From: Frankia canadensis
GTDB lineage: Bacteria > Actinomycetota > Actinomycetes > Frankiales > Frankiaceae
NCBI RefSeq assembly: GCF_900197875.1
Contig: NZ_FZMO01000112.1
Location: forward strand, 100,195 to 164,194
Reading direction: 5' to 3'
DNA: 64,000 nt
The position numbers and the translations under genes were made by a program. The notes below the pieces were generated by a model. That model was not told where the DNA came from. It worked only from the letters and a program-made list of their open reading frames with translations, and ran no database searches. This document shows, piece after piece, positions 8,071 to 16,393 of this stretch. Numbering within the stretch: the stretch's first letter is position 1; each line of letters begins with the position of its first letter.

Positions 8071-8928
8071 TCAGGCGAAGCGGGGCCGCCGCTTGTCGAC
8101 GAACGCCCGGATGCCCTCGGCCGCCTCGCCGGTCTCGAACAGTTCCTGCTCCTGTTCGACCTCGTAGCGGAACCCCTCGGCGAGGGGGAGGTCGCCGGCG
8201 GCGTCCACGGTGCGCACGACCGCGAGCTGTGCGGGCAGCGACGGGCCGATCAGCTCCGCCGCCAGGGCCAGCGCGCCGCGCTCGCCGCCGCCGTCCTCGT
8301 CGACGAACCGGTCGACAAGCCCGATCGCCTGGGCCTCGCTGGCCGGCACCCGGCGAGCGGTCAGCATGATGTCGAGCGCGTGCGAACGTCCGACGAGGCG
8401 GGTCAGCCGTTGGGTGCCGCCGGCTCCGGGGATCAGTCCGATCTTCACCTCGGGCAGGCCGAGCGCGGCCCGGGGGCCGGCGACCCGCAGCGTGCAGGCC
8501 ATCGCGAGTTCGAGCCCGCCGCCCAGCGCCAGTCCGTCGATCGCGGCGATCGACAGGAACGGAGCCGCCGCGAACCGGTCGTTGACGGCGCGCATCAGGT
8601 CGCCGTAGGCGGTGAACGACGCGGCGTCGATCGTGGCGAGGTGCTTGATGTCGGCGCCCGCGGCGAAGAAGCCGCGCAGGGCGGAGGTGACGACCACGAC
8701 CTTGATGTCGCCCGCCGCTTCGGCGTGGTCGATGGCGCGGTGCAGACCCTCGAGCAGCGGCACGCCCAGAGCGTTGGCGGGTGGGCGGGCCATCGTGACG
8801 ACCTGGATGCCCGGCGCGTGCGTCCGCCACGTCACGACCTGGTCCGCCGCGTCGTTCATCCCGGCTGGCTGGGCGGACGCCGTCGCCGCTGGTGAGGTGG
8901 GTACGGCTGGTGTGGTGGGCATTGTCAT
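8071..8928 (-). CDS. Enoyl-CoA hydratase (candidate BadK-like cycloalkenecarboxyl-CoA hydratase)
   Basis: 285 residues. Unlike the two crotonases downstream it keeps both hydratase glutamates: [10 protein letters not shown] and [19 protein letters not shown] are textbook enoyl-CoA hydratase sites, so true syn-hydration is expected. The ATG at 8928 overlaps the TGA of the BadH-like gene (TGATG), coupling the two. BadK (cyclohex-1-ene-1-carboxyl-CoA hydratase) would supply exactly the 2-hydroxy substrate used by that neighbour, which supports the BadK-like role. The N-terminal 25 residues are a Pro/Ala-rich tail outside the fold. General enoyl-CoA hydratase is certain; ring substrate is inferred from context. 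Confidence 0.83.
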   Translation of the reverse strand: MTMPTTPAVPTSPAATASAQPAGMNDAADQVVTWRTHAPGIQVVTMARPPANALGVPLLEGLHRAIDHAEAAGDIKVVVVTSALRGFFAAGADIKHLATIDAASFTAYGDLMRAVNDRFAAAPFLSIAAIDGLALGGGLELAMACTLRVAGPRAALGLPEVKIGLIPGAGGTQRLTRLVGRSHALDIMLTARRVPASEAQAIGLVDRFVDEDGGGERGALALAAELIGPSLPAQLAVVRTVDAAGDLPLAEGFRYEVEQEQELFETGEAAEGIRAFVDKRRPRFA

Positions 8929-9692
8929 CAAGCCATCGTCAGGCCGCCGGAGACCGACAGCGTCTGCCCGGTGACGAAGCCGGCGCCGTCGGAGGCGAGG
9001 AACGCCACGGCGGGTCCGACATCCTCGGGGGTGCCCAGTCGCCGCATCGGCACCGCGCGCGTCATGCCGGCGATCACCTTCTCGGCGTCGGCACCTCCCT
9101 GGCCCCGCTGCGCGAAGGCACGCAGCGCCGGTGTGTCGGTCGGACCGGGGCAGACGGTGTTGACCGTGACGCCCTTGGTCGCGACCTCGCGGGCCAGCGT
9201 CTTGGTGAACGCGATGATCCCGCCCTTGGCGCCGGAGTAGACGGCCTCCAGGGAGGAACCCACCCGGCCGGCGTCAGAGCCGATGTTGATGACCCGGCCG
9301 AAACGGCGCTCGATCATCCCCGGCAGGACGGCCTGGATGACCCGCAGCGCACCCTTGAAGTTGATGTCGAGGATCTTGTCCCAGAACTCCTCGGTGGTCG
9401 CCACGAACGGCATGAAGTCGTCCCACCCGGCGTTGTTGACGACAACCTCGACGGGCCCGAGACCGGCCTCGACCGTCTCGACCGCCGCGTGCACGGAACC
9501 TGTGTCGGTGACGTTGATCTCGACGGGGATCGCGGTTCCACTCACCGCGGTGATCTCCTTCGCGGTGCGGGCCGCGACGTCGGCGTTCAGGTCGGCGACA
9601 GCGACCTGGAACCCGGCCTCGACCAGCGAGGCCGCGATGCCCCGGCCGATTCCCTGCGCTGCACCGGTGACGAGGGCAACACGGTTGGTCAT
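8928..9692 (-). CDS. badH: BadH-like 2-hydroxycycloalkanecarboxyl-CoA dehydrogenase (SDR)
   Basis: 254-residue classical SDR with TGAAQGIG cofactor motif, NNAG, and YSGAK (Tyr-xxx-Lys). The blocks VNNAGWDDFMPF, VLPGMIERRFGRVINIGSDAGRVGSS, VNTVCPGPTDT and GQTLSVSGGLTM resemble, from memory, BadH of Rhodopseudomonas almost line for line. BadH oxidises 2-hydroxycyclohexanecarboxyl-CoA to the 2-keto compound with NAD. The start is the ATG at 9692 with AGGAGT upstream; longer readings run into alternate-frame sequence of the lyase gene. It is followed without a gap by the hydratase that would make its substrate. Together with the BadI-like hydrolase this gives the complete hydrate-oxidise-cleave sequence of alicyclic ring opening. 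Confidence 0.82.
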   Translation of the reverse strand: MTNRVALVTGAAQGIGRGIAASLVEAGFQVAVADLNADVAARTAKEITAVSGTAIPVEINVTDTGSVHAAVETVEAGLGPVEVVVNNAGWDDFMPFVATTEEFWDKILDINFKGALRVIQAVLPGMIERRFGRVINIGSDAGRVGSSLEAVYSGAKGGIIAFTKTLAREVATKGVTVNTVCPGPTDTPALRAFAQRGQGGADAEKVIAGMTRAVPMRRLGTPEDVGPAVAFLASDGAGFVTGQTLSVSGGLTMA

Positions 9693-9756
9693 GAACAACT
9701 CCTGTGAGTCCTGGGGAGTGGTGTGGTCGGTGGGCCGTCGGGAGCAGGGGTGACGC

Positions 9757-10722
9757 TCAGCAGACGACGCGGTGGTCGGCGGGCAGCGCGTGCCACGGGA
9801 TCGGGCCGGCGACGATCGAGTGACTGGTGAGCCGGCGGCCCAGGGTGGCCTGGGCGTCCCGCGCCGCGTCGACCAGCGCGGGCAGGTCGACGCCGGTCTC
9901 CACGCCCATCTCGTGGAACATGCTGACCAGATCCTCGGTGGCGATGTTGCCGGTGGAACCGGCCGGGACCGGGCAGCCGCCGAGCTCGCCGAAGCTGGAC
10001 TCGAAGCTGCCGCAGCCTGCTTCCAGCGCGGCGTAGGCGTTGGCCAGGCCCTGGCCGCGGGTGTTGTGGAAGTGCGCGGTGACCTCGACACCGGGTAGCC
10101 GGTCGAGCGCCGCGGCGAAGAACCGCCCGGCGTAGGCTGGGTTCGCCATCCCGGTCGTGTCGCCGAACCCCACCTCGACCGCGCCGGCCTGCGCGAACTG
10201 CTCGGCGAGGTCCAGCACCCGCTCCATCGGGACCGGCCCCTCGTAGGGGCAGCCGAAGGCGGTGGCGATGACGGCGCACAGCCGCAGGCCCTCGGTGCGG
10301 ATCCGGGCGGCCATCACAGCCACGTCCGCCATCGTCTGCTCGACGGTCCGGTTGATGTTGCGCTGGTTGTGGGTCTGGGAGGCACTGACGAACAGCGCGA
10401 CGGACTCGAACAGCCCACGGTGGCGCAGAGCGTTGTCGAGCCCGCGGCTGTTCGGGATCAGCACCATGCGCTCCACACCCGCGGGCAGATCGACTCCGCG
10501 CAGCACCTCGACCCCGTCGGCGAGCTGTGGGATGATGTCCGGTCGCACGAAGCTGGCGATCTCGATCCGGGCCAGCCCGGCGCGGCCCAGAGCGTTGATC
10601 AGTCTGATCTTGTCGGCGGTGGGGACGGTCTCCGGCTCGTTCTGGAAACCGTCGCGCGGGCCGACCTCGCGGATGTGTACCCGGCGCTGCTCGCCCGGGG
10701 TGGCGTTCGGGTAGACGGTCAT
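9757..10722 (-). CDS. mvaB: Hydroxymethylglutaryl-CoA lyase family aldolase
   Basis: 321-residue TIM-barrel HMG-CoA lyase. REVGPRDGFQNE near residue 17 carries the catalytic Arg-Asp, DTTGMANP the following loop, HFHNTRGQGLAN the metal-binding His-x-His, and GELGGCPVPAGSTGN the signature catalytic Cys loop. The classical reaction splits HMG-CoA into acetyl-CoA and acetoacetate. Here the gene sits immediately before a CoA-transferase and a thiolase with ATGA overlaps, an arrangement that would take the 3-oxo acid released by the lyase, re-activate it and thiolyse it. In a branched-ring pathway the true substrate could be a 3-alkyl-3-hydroxyglutaryl-CoA. Leucine/isovalerate catabolism is the alternative, but no methylcrotonyl-CoA carboxylase is present. 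Confidence 0.85.
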   Translation of the reverse strand: MTVYPNATPGEQRRVHIREVGPRDGFQNEPETVPTADKIRLINALGRAGLARIEIASFVRPDIIPQLADGVEVLRGVDLPAGVERMVLIPNSRGLDNALRHRGLFESVALFVSASQTHNQRNINRTVEQTMADVAVMAARIRTEGLRLCAVIATAFGCPYEGPVPMERVLDLAEQFAQAGAVEVGFGDTTGMANPAYAGRFFAAALDRLPGVEVTAHFHNTRGQGLANAYAALEAGCGSFESSFGELGGCPVPAGSTGNIATEDLVSMFHEMGVETGVDLPALVDAARDAQATLGRRLTSHSIVAGPIPWHALPADHRVVC

Positions 10723-11957
10723 CGGAGATCCTCCTGCTCCGTGAGGCTTCTGTGTAGCGACTCCTGATGCTGGGGCGCGGCGATCCGGATCAGGCGCCGA
10801 GCGCGTTCGGTCACCGTCTGCCCGGTCAGGAGGGCGACCCCGTGTTCGGTGACGACCGCGTCCACGTCGACGCGGGCGGTCGTGACCACCCGCCCGTGCA
10901 GCACGGGCGTGATCGTCGACTCGCCGCCCGACTCCGAGCGCAGCGCGATCACCGAGCGTGCCCCGGTCAGCGACGCCGCCCGGCTGAAGTCGACCTGGCC
11001 CCCGACCGCTCCGATGTGGACGCCGCGGCGGATCTCCGCGCCGACCTGGCCGAGCAGGTCAACCTCGATGGCGGAGTTGACCGAGACCAGCGACCGCAGA
11101 CGGGAGAGCACCTCCGGGGCGTGGGTGTAGCTGGCCGCCCGGAACTCGACCGGGAAGTCGGCGAGCCGGTCGTAGAGGGACGTCGACCCGAGCGCCGCTC
11201 CGGTGACGACCAGACCTCGGTCGATCTCCTTGCGGGCGCCGGTCACCACGCCCTTCTCGACCAGGTCGAGCACGCCGTCCGTGATCATGCCGCTGTGGAT
11301 GCCCAGGTCGGTGTGGGTGGCGAGGGCTTCGAGCACCGCCGCGGGAAGCGTTCCGACGCCGATCTGCACCGTGTCTGCGTCGCGGATGAGACCGGCGACA
11401 TGTTCGGCGATGGCCCTGTCGACGGTGTCCGGTTCCCGGGGGACCGCCTCGAGCAGCGGGCGATCCGTCTCGACTGTCGCCGCGAACGCGTCGAGCGCGA
11501 GTCTGGGCGCGCCTCGGGTCGCGGGCATCCGGTGATTGATCTCGGCCAGCAGGAGCCGGGCGTGCGGCAGCGCGTCGGCGATGTACTCGACACCGATCCC
11601 CAGTGACACCATCCCGTCGGCATCCGGTGCCGAGACCTGCAGCAGGCCGACGTCGCAGGGCAGCATGCGGGTGGCGAACATCCGCGGGAGCGAGGAGTAG
11701 TGGCACGGCACGACATCGAGGCGACCGTGGCGGCTCAGGGACCGAAGCTCACCGAGCCCGCCGTAGGACAGGACTGTCAGCTCGTCTGGCAGCTCCCGGG
11801 TCAACCGCCCGTTCCAGGTCAGGCCGCAGAAGGCCCGCACGGGACCGATCGAGGCGATCTGGTCGAGCAGCGCGTCGACCAGCACCGATGGCTCCGCGCC
11901 CGCCTGTCCCCACCAGACGCCGTCGTCAGGCCGCAGGTATGACGTGAAGTCGATCAT
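10719..11957 (-). CDS. Acetyl-CoA hydrolase/transferase family CoA-transferase
   Basis: 412 residues from the ATG at 11957, which overlaps the thiolase stop (ATGA). The protein matches the acetyl-CoA hydrolase/4-hydroxybutyrate CoA-transferase family: IGVGTLPAAVLEAL, HSGMITDGVLDLVEKGVVTG, the SVNSAIEVDLLGQ block containing the likely catalytic Glu that forms the glutamyl-CoA intermediate, and a GAVGGQVDFSRAA glycine loop. It would move CoA from a donor such as acetyl-CoA or succinyl-CoA onto a free acid. Its place between the lyase and the thiolase suggests activation of the 3-oxo acid made by the lyase. Family firm; acceptor inferred. Confidence 0.83.
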   Translation of the reverse strand: MIDFTSYLRPDDGVWWGQAGAEPSVLVDALLDQIASIGPVRAFCGLTWNGRLTRELPDELTVLSYGGLGELRSLSRHGRLDVVPCHYSSLPRMFATRMLPCDVGLLQVSAPDADGMVSLGIGVEYIADALPHARLLLAEINHRMPATRGAPRLALDAFAATVETDRPLLEAVPREPDTVDRAIAEHVAGLIRDADTVQIGVGTLPAAVLEALATHTDLGIHSGMITDGVLDLVEKGVVTGARKEIDRGLVVTGAALGSTSLYDRLADFPVEFRAASYTHAPEVLSRLRSLVSVNSAIEVDLLGQVGAEIRRGVHIGAVGGQVDFSRAASLTGARSVIALRSESGGESTITPVLHGRVVTTARVDVDAVVTEHGVALLTGQTVTERARRLIRIAAPQHQESLHRSLTEQEDLR

Positions 11958-13168
11958 CCCGCGACCCGCTGGATCAGCGTCGCGGTGCCCAGGCCGCCGC
12001 CGCAGCACATCGTGACCAGCCCCAGCTCGACGTCGCGCCGCTCCATCTCGGCGAGCAGCGTGGCGAACAGGCGCGCTCCGGTCGCGCCGACCGGATGGCC
12101 GAGCGCGATCGCCCCGCCATTGACGTTGACCCGGTCCATGTCCGGCCGCAGCTCGGCTTCCCAGGCCAGCACCACAGAGCTGAAAGCCTCGTTGATCTCG
12201 ATCAGGTCGATGTCGTCGATGGTCAGGCCGTTGCGTTCGAGCAGTTTGCGGGTGGCGGGGATCGGCCCGGTGAGCATGATGACCGGGTCGACGCCGACGG
12301 TCGTCTGATCAAGGACGCGGGCGCGAGGGGCCAGACCGTGCTCGGTGGCCGCGCGGGGCGACGCCAGCAGCACGCCGGCAGCCCCGTCGCAGATCGGTGA
12401 CGATGACCCGGCGGTCACCCGGCCCTGCGCCGGGGGCCGGAAGACCGGCTTCAGGCCGGCCAGGATCTCGGTCGTCGTGCCGGGCCGGATCGTCTGGTCG
12501 CTCGCCCGGCGGGTGCCGTCCAGGTCGAGCGGAATCATCTCTCGCTCGAAGTGCCCGGCCTCGACCGCGGTGGCCGCCAGCGCGTGCGAGCGTGCCGCGA
12601 ACTCGTCCATCTCGGCCCGCGAGATGCTCCAGCGGTCGGCGATCAGCTCGGCGCTCTCACCCTGCGGCACGAAGTCGTAGCGGTCGCGCAGCGCGGGCGG
12701 CCACGGGTCGCCGTAGAGCTCGGAGATCCGGGCGGGCGAGTCCATCGGAACGTGGTGCATGTGCTCGACCCCGCCGGCGAGGACGATGTCGTGCGTGCCG
12801 GACGAGACGAGGGCGGCGGCCATCTCCACCGCGGTCTGCGCGCTGCCGCAGCGCCGGTCGAGCACGGTGGCGGGCACCCGCGGCGGGTAGCCGGCCTGCA
12901 GCCAGGCGTTGCGGGCGATGTTGCGTGACTGTTCCCCGAAGGGGGCCGTGCAGCCGACCACGAGGTCCTCGACCACGTCCGGGGCGAGCCCGGCGGCGGT
13001 GAGCAGGGACGAGTAGACCGTGCCGAGCATCTCGTTCGGGTGGACGTCGCGGTACCAGCCGCGCTTGGGGTGGGAGCGGCCGATCGGTGTACGCAGTGCC
13101 TCGACGATCAGCGCGTCCCGCCCGGTCGAGGCGAAGGGGGAGTCGCCGTGCGCGCGAGAGGTCGGCAT
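11954..13168 (-). CDS. Thiolase (acetyl-CoA acyltransferase)
   Basis: 404-residue thiolase with all catalytic elements: the nucleophilic Cys in DRRCGSAQTAV (near residue 101), NEAFSSV, the His of GHPVGATGAR and the second Cys of MCCGGGLG. It cleaves 3-oxoacyl-CoAs with CoA. A trailing 18-residue N-terminal tail precedes the fold. It begins 1 nt after the SDR stop and overlaps the CoA-transferase start, so it belongs to the same coupled string. Likely it carries the terminal thiolysis of the ring-cleavage product and its shortened 3-oxo acid. Confidence 0.9.
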   Translation of the reverse strand: MPTSRAHGDSPFASTGRDALIVEALRTPIGRSHPKRGWYRDVHPNEMLGTVYSSLLTAAGLAPDVVEDLVVGCTAPFGEQSRNIARNAWLQAGYPPRVPATVLDRRCGSAQTAVEMAAALVSSGTHDIVLAGGVEHMHHVPMDSPARISELYGDPWPPALRDRYDFVPQGESAELIADRWSISRAEMDEFAARSHALAATAVEAGHFEREMIPLDLDGTRRASDQTIRPGTTTEILAGLKPVFRPPAQGRVTAGSSSPICDGAAGVLLASPRAATEHGLAPRARVLDQTTVGVDPVIMLTGPIPATRKLLERNGLTIDDIDLIEINEAFSSVVLAWEAELRPDMDRVNVNGGAIALGHPVGATGARLFATLLAEMERRDVELGLVTMCCGGGLGTATLIQRVAG

Positions 13169-13169
13169 C

Positions 13170-13964
13170 TCACATCACCGTCCCGCCGTCGACGGCGAGC
13201 ACCTGACCGGTGATGTAGGAGGCCGCGTCGGAGGCGAAGAACACGAAGCTGGCGGCGATTTCCGCGGGCTCGGCCCAGCGTCCGAGGGGCACCCGGGCCA
13301 GCGTGAGCGCGGCGAGCTTCTCGTTGCCCCGGATGTTCGCTGTCATCGAGGTCGCCGCGAGCGGCGCGAGCGCGTTCACGGTGATACGCCGCCGGGCGAG
13401 CTCACGGGCGAGTGACTTGGTGACTCCCAGGACACCGGCCTTGGCGGCACTGTAGTTGACCTGTCCGATCGTGCCGACCAGGCCGGCGGCGGAGGTGACG
13501 TTGATGATCCGCCCGGTCCCGTCATCGGGCAGGAACGGCAGCGCGGCCTGGCTGACCGTGAAGGTCCCGCCCAGGTGGATGGCGACCACCCGCTCGAACT
13601 GGCCGGGCTCCATCTTGTCGAACATCGCCGGCGCGATGGCGCCCGCGTTGTTCACGACGATGTTGAGGGTGCCGCCGCCGAGGTCGGCGGCCTGTTCGGC
13701 CGCGGCCCGGGCCGCGTCGGCGTCACGGACGTCGAGCACGGCCGACCCGGCACGGCCGCCAGCGGTGACGATGCCGGCCGCGACGGCCGCCGCGGCGTCC
13801 TTGTCGACATCGGTTACCAGTACCGCCGAGCCGGCCCGCGCGAACGCGTGGGCGACGGCGGCACCGATGCCGTTGCCCGCGCCGGTGACGAGGGCTGACC
13901 GGCCCGCCAGGGAGAACGATGACGTCGATGGCCCCGGTGTCGGTGTGGGGCTGGCGGCCGGCAT
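13170..13964 (-). CDS. SDR, FabG-like 3-hydroxyacyl-CoA dehydrogenase
   Basis: 264-residue classical SDR: TGAGNGIG, NNAG, the catalytic Ser in NVTSAAG, YSAAK, and a C-terminal GQVLAVDGGTVM. The ATG at 13964 overlaps the stop of the acyl-CoA dehydrogenase gene (TGATG), and the longer open frame upstream is an alternate frame of that gene. Placed between a dehydrogenase and a thiolase, it most likely oxidises the 3-hydroxyacyl-CoA in the side-chain/pimelyl-CoA beta-oxidation spiral. Annotation as 3-oxoacyl-ACP reductase is possible from homology alone, but the operon is catabolic. Confidence 0.8.
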   Translation of the reverse strand: MPAASPTPTPGPSTSSFSLAGRSALVTGAGNGIGAAVAHAFARAGSAVLVTDVDKDAAAAVAAGIVTAGGRAGSAVLDVRDADAARAAAEQAADLGGGTLNIVVNNAGAIAPAMFDKMEPGQFERVVAIHLGGTFTVSQAALPFLPDDGTGRIINVTSAAGLVGTIGQVNYSAAKAGVLGVTKSLARELARRRITVNALAPLAATSMTANIRGNEKLAALTLARVPLGRWAEPAEIAASFVFFASDAASYITGQVLAVDGGTVM

Positions 13965-15130
13965 CAGTAGCTCCTCGGCAGTCCGAGGACGTGGGAGCCC
14001 AGGAAGTTGAGGACCATCTCCTGGCTGAGCGGTGCGATGCGCAGCAGCCGGGCCTCGCGGAAGTACCGGGAGACGTGGTACTCCTCGGCGTAGCCCATGC
14101 CTCCGTGTGTCTGCAACGCGCGGTCGGCGGCGTGGAAGCCGGCATCGGCGCACAGGTACTTGGCCGTGTTCGCCTCGCGGCCGCACGGCTTGCCGTTGTC
14201 GTAGAGCCAGGTCGCCTTGCGCAGGACCAGCTCGGCGGCGTCCAGTTGGGCCAGGGAGTCCGCCAGGGGGAACTGCAGACCCTGGTTCATCCCGATGGGC
14301 CGGCCGAAGACCTCACGCTCGTTGGCGTAGCGCACCGCGCGTCGAAGCGCGGCGCGGCCGAGGCCGAGAGCCTCCGCGGCGATCAGCATCCGTTCGGGAT
14401 TGAGTCCGTCGAGCAGGTAGGTGAAGCCCTTGCCCTCCTCACCGACGCGATGCTCTGCCGGCACTCGCAGATCGTCGATGAACAGCTCGTTCGAGCTGAC
14501 CGCGTTGCGGCCCATCTTCCTGATGGGGCGGATGTCGACGTGATCCCGGTCGAGATCGGTGAGGAACAGGGTCATGCCGTCGGTCTTGCGGGCCGAGTCC
14601 TCGAACCGGGTGGTGCGGGTGAGCAGCAGGACCTTCTCGGACTCAAGTGCCTTCGAGATCCAGACCTTGCGGCCGTTGATGACGTAGTCGGAGCCGTCGC
14701 GCCGGGCGAAGGTCGTGATCCGGGTGGTGTCGAGGCCCGCGCCCGGTTCGGTGACGCCGAAGCAGACATGCAGGTCGCCGTTGACGATGCGGGGAAGGGT
14801 CTCCTGCTTGAGCTCCTCGGAGCCATGCACGACGACCGGGTGCATGCCGAAGATCGACAGATGCATCGAGCTCGCCGCGTTCATACCGCCGCCGGAAGCG
14901 GAGACCTCCTCCAGCAGCAGCGACGCCTCCGTGATGCCGAAGCCGTGCCCGCCGTGTTCCTCCGGGATCGTGATCCCGAGCCAGCCGCCGTCGGCGAACG
15001 CCCGGTAGAAGTCGGTCGGGAAGTCGTGCTCTTCGTCCCGCTTCATCCAGTACTCGTCGTCGAACTTCGCCGCGAGCTCGGCCACCGCCCTGCGGATCGT
15101 CGCCTGCTCGTCGGTGAGATCGAAGTCCAT
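13964..15130 (-). CDS. Acyl-CoA dehydrogenase
   Basis: 388-residue FAD acyl-CoA dehydrogenase with CFGVTEPGAGLDT, NGRKVWISKA, EREVFGRPIGMNQGLQFPLAD and QTHGGMGYAEEYHVSRYFREA. The medium-chain-type catalytic Glu near the C-terminus is absent (RIAPLSQEMVLN). However, GLNPERMLIAAEALG places a Glu where isovaleryl-CoA and long-chain dehydrogenases have their base, so it is probably active. The start has GGGAGG upstream. Two operator-like sites lie in the 54-nt gap to the upstream dehydrogenase gene. Likely it makes the ring or chain 2,3-double bond of the CoA ester, in the role of AliB. Substrate is inferred. Confidence 0.87.
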   Translation of the reverse strand: MDFDLTDEQATIRRAVAELAAKFDDEYWMKRDEEHDFPTDFYRAFADGGWLGITIPEEHGGHGFGITEASLLLEEVSASGGGMNAASSMHLSIFGMHPVVVHGSEELKQETLPRIVNGDLHVCFGVTEPGAGLDTTRITTFARRDGSDYVINGRKVWISKALESEKVLLLTRTTRFEDSARKTDGMTLFLTDLDRDHVDIRPIRKMGRNAVSSNELFIDDLRVPAEHRVGEEGKGFTYLLDGLNPERMLIAAEALGLGRAALRRAVRYANEREVFGRPIGMNQGLQFPLADSLAQLDAAELVLRKATWLYDNGKPCGREANTAKYLCADAGFHAADRALQTHGGMGYAEEYHVSRYFREARLLRIAPLSQEMVLNFLGSHVLGLPRSY

Positions 15131-15151
15131 GCCGGCCTCCCTTCACTATTT

Positions 15152-15177
15152 GGCATAACCATATCTATGGACTGACC
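15152..15177. promoter_or_regulatory. Pair of candidate FadR-type operator sites
   Basis: GGCATAACC (15152-15160, context tttGGCATAACCata) and GGACTGACC (15169-15177, context tatGGACTGACCaaa) lie 17 bp apart in the AT-rich 54-nt gap before the acyl-CoA dehydrogenase gene. They fit GGN-N3-RCC, related to the known FadR-subfamily consensus TGGTNNNACCA. Confidence 0.5.
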
Positions 15178-15184
15178 AAAAGTG

Positions 15185-16285
15185 CTACCGATCGGGGAGC
15201 AGGTACGTCGCGAGGACCTCGTTCCAGGCCGTCGGGCTGCCGTACAGGAACTCGTCGAGCTTCGCCCGCTTGTAGAACAGATGCAGGTCGTGTTCCCACG
15301 TGTAGCCGATCGCGCCGTGCATCGTGAGAGCCGAGTCCGCCGCGCGGGCCCCCTCCGCTGTGACCTGCGCCTTGGCCGCCGCCGCGTGGGCGAGTGCCCA
15401 CGGGTCGCCGCCCTGGACGGACGCGGCGGCGAAGTAGACCACGGAGCGGGCCGCCTCGCTGCCCACCAGGATCGTCGCGGCGGCGTGCTTGACGGCCTGG
15501 AAGGATCCGATCGGGACGCCGAACTGGTGGCGCTGCAGGCTGTACTCGACCGCCATGTCGAGCATCCGTTCGCTGGTACCGAGCGAATCGGCCGCGACCA
15601 GTACCGCGGCTCGCGCGGCGGCGTCCGCGAGCAGTTCCTCAGGTCTGGTGCCCCCCTGGTCGCGCACGTCGGCGGGATCGGCCAGCGGTGTGCAGGGCGC
15701 GCAGTCGAAGGCCACGTCGGCCACAGACCGGGAGCGGTCCAGCAGGCTGCGCGGTGTGATCCGGACCCCCGGCCCGGCTGGGTCCACCAGGAACAGGGCC
15801 AGGCCCTCGTCGGCGGCCACAGGGACCACCAGGGCGCCGACCTCGCCGGCGGCGAGCACCCGAGGAACAGCGCCGCTGACGCGACCCTGCGCGTCAGCGG
15901 TCAGGGCCGGGGCTTCGGAGACGATCGACTCGGCGTTGACCGCGAGTGTCGCGCCGGTGCCGTGGACCGCGCCTTCGAGGACCTCAGGCCGCGCTGCGAG
16001 CACCGGGAGGATGACCATGGTGGCGAGCCACGCCGCCGAAGGGACCGCGTGGCGTGCCAGCTCCTCGGCGGTCAGCGCGAGTTCCACCATTCCGCCGCCC
16101 TGGCCACCCACATCCTCCGGGACACCCACGCCCGACCAGCCGTCCGCGCGCAACCGCGTGGTGAACGTCGCTGGATCGCCGGCATCCAGCCAGGAGCGGG
16201 CGACGTCGGGTGGCGCGACGTCGCCGAGCCAGTCGCGCAGCGCCTTCCGATACGCGGTCTGCTCCTCCGACAAGCTCCACTGCAT
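15185..16285 (-). CDS. Acyl-CoA dehydrogenase (FadE-type, divergent subunit)
   Basis: 366 residues, shorter and more Ala-rich than its neighbour. LSEEQTAYRKALRDWLGD starts the N-terminal helical domain. SLQRHQFGVPIGSFQAVKHAAA and LTMHGAIGYTWEHDLHLFYKRAK are dehydrogenase signatures of the steroid/alicyclic FadE type, whose members often work as alpha2beta2 heteromers with a second ACAD. The canonical TEPxAGS flavin loop is not recognisable. The neighbouring 388-residue ACAD is the obvious partner. ATG at 16285 chosen (GAGAGG upstream) over a TTG six bases earlier. First gene of the long minus-strand operon, divergent from the regulator. Confidence 0.8.
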   Translation of the reverse strand: MQWSLSEEQTAYRKALRDWLGDVAPPDVARSWLDAGDPATFTTRLRADGWSGVGVPEDVGGQGGGMVELALTAEELARHAVPSAAWLATMVILPVLAARPEVLEGAVHGTGATLAVNAESIVSEAPALTADAQGRVSGAVPRVLAAGEVGALVVPVAADEGLALFLVDPAGPGVRITPRSLLDRSRSVADVAFDCAPCTPLADPADVRDQGGTRPEELLADAAARAAVLVAADSLGTSERMLDMAVEYSLQRHQFGVPIGSFQAVKHAAATILVGSEAARSVVYFAAASVQGGDPWALAHAAAAKAQVTAEGARAADSALTMHGAIGYTWEHDLHLFYKRAKLDEFLYGSPTAWNEVLATYLLPDR

Positions 16286-16360
16286 GGACAACCTCTCGTT
16301 GTGTCTCGACTCGATGTGCTCGACGGCGGTCGGGCCGCCGGTGGAACGGCTGCTAAATTA

Positions 16361-16369
16361 GGTACGACC
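16361..16369. promoter_or_regulatory. Candidate FadR-type operator in the regulator/dehydrogenase divergent promoter
   Basis: GGTACGACC in the context ttaGGTACGACCaaaa is the best match here to the FadR-subfamily GGT-N3-ACC consensus. It lies 25 bp upstream of the GntR regulator and 76 bp upstream of the divergent dehydrogenase gene, positioned to control both. Confidence 0.6.
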
Positions 16370-16393
16370 AAAAACCTGGAGCTTGGGGGCGTG

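Noticed and set aside
15182..16393. Possible 400-residue N-terminal extension of the GntR regulator
   Set aside because: This part is antisense to the acyl-CoA dehydrogenase, and the regulator's helix-turn-helix begins just after the ATG at 16394.
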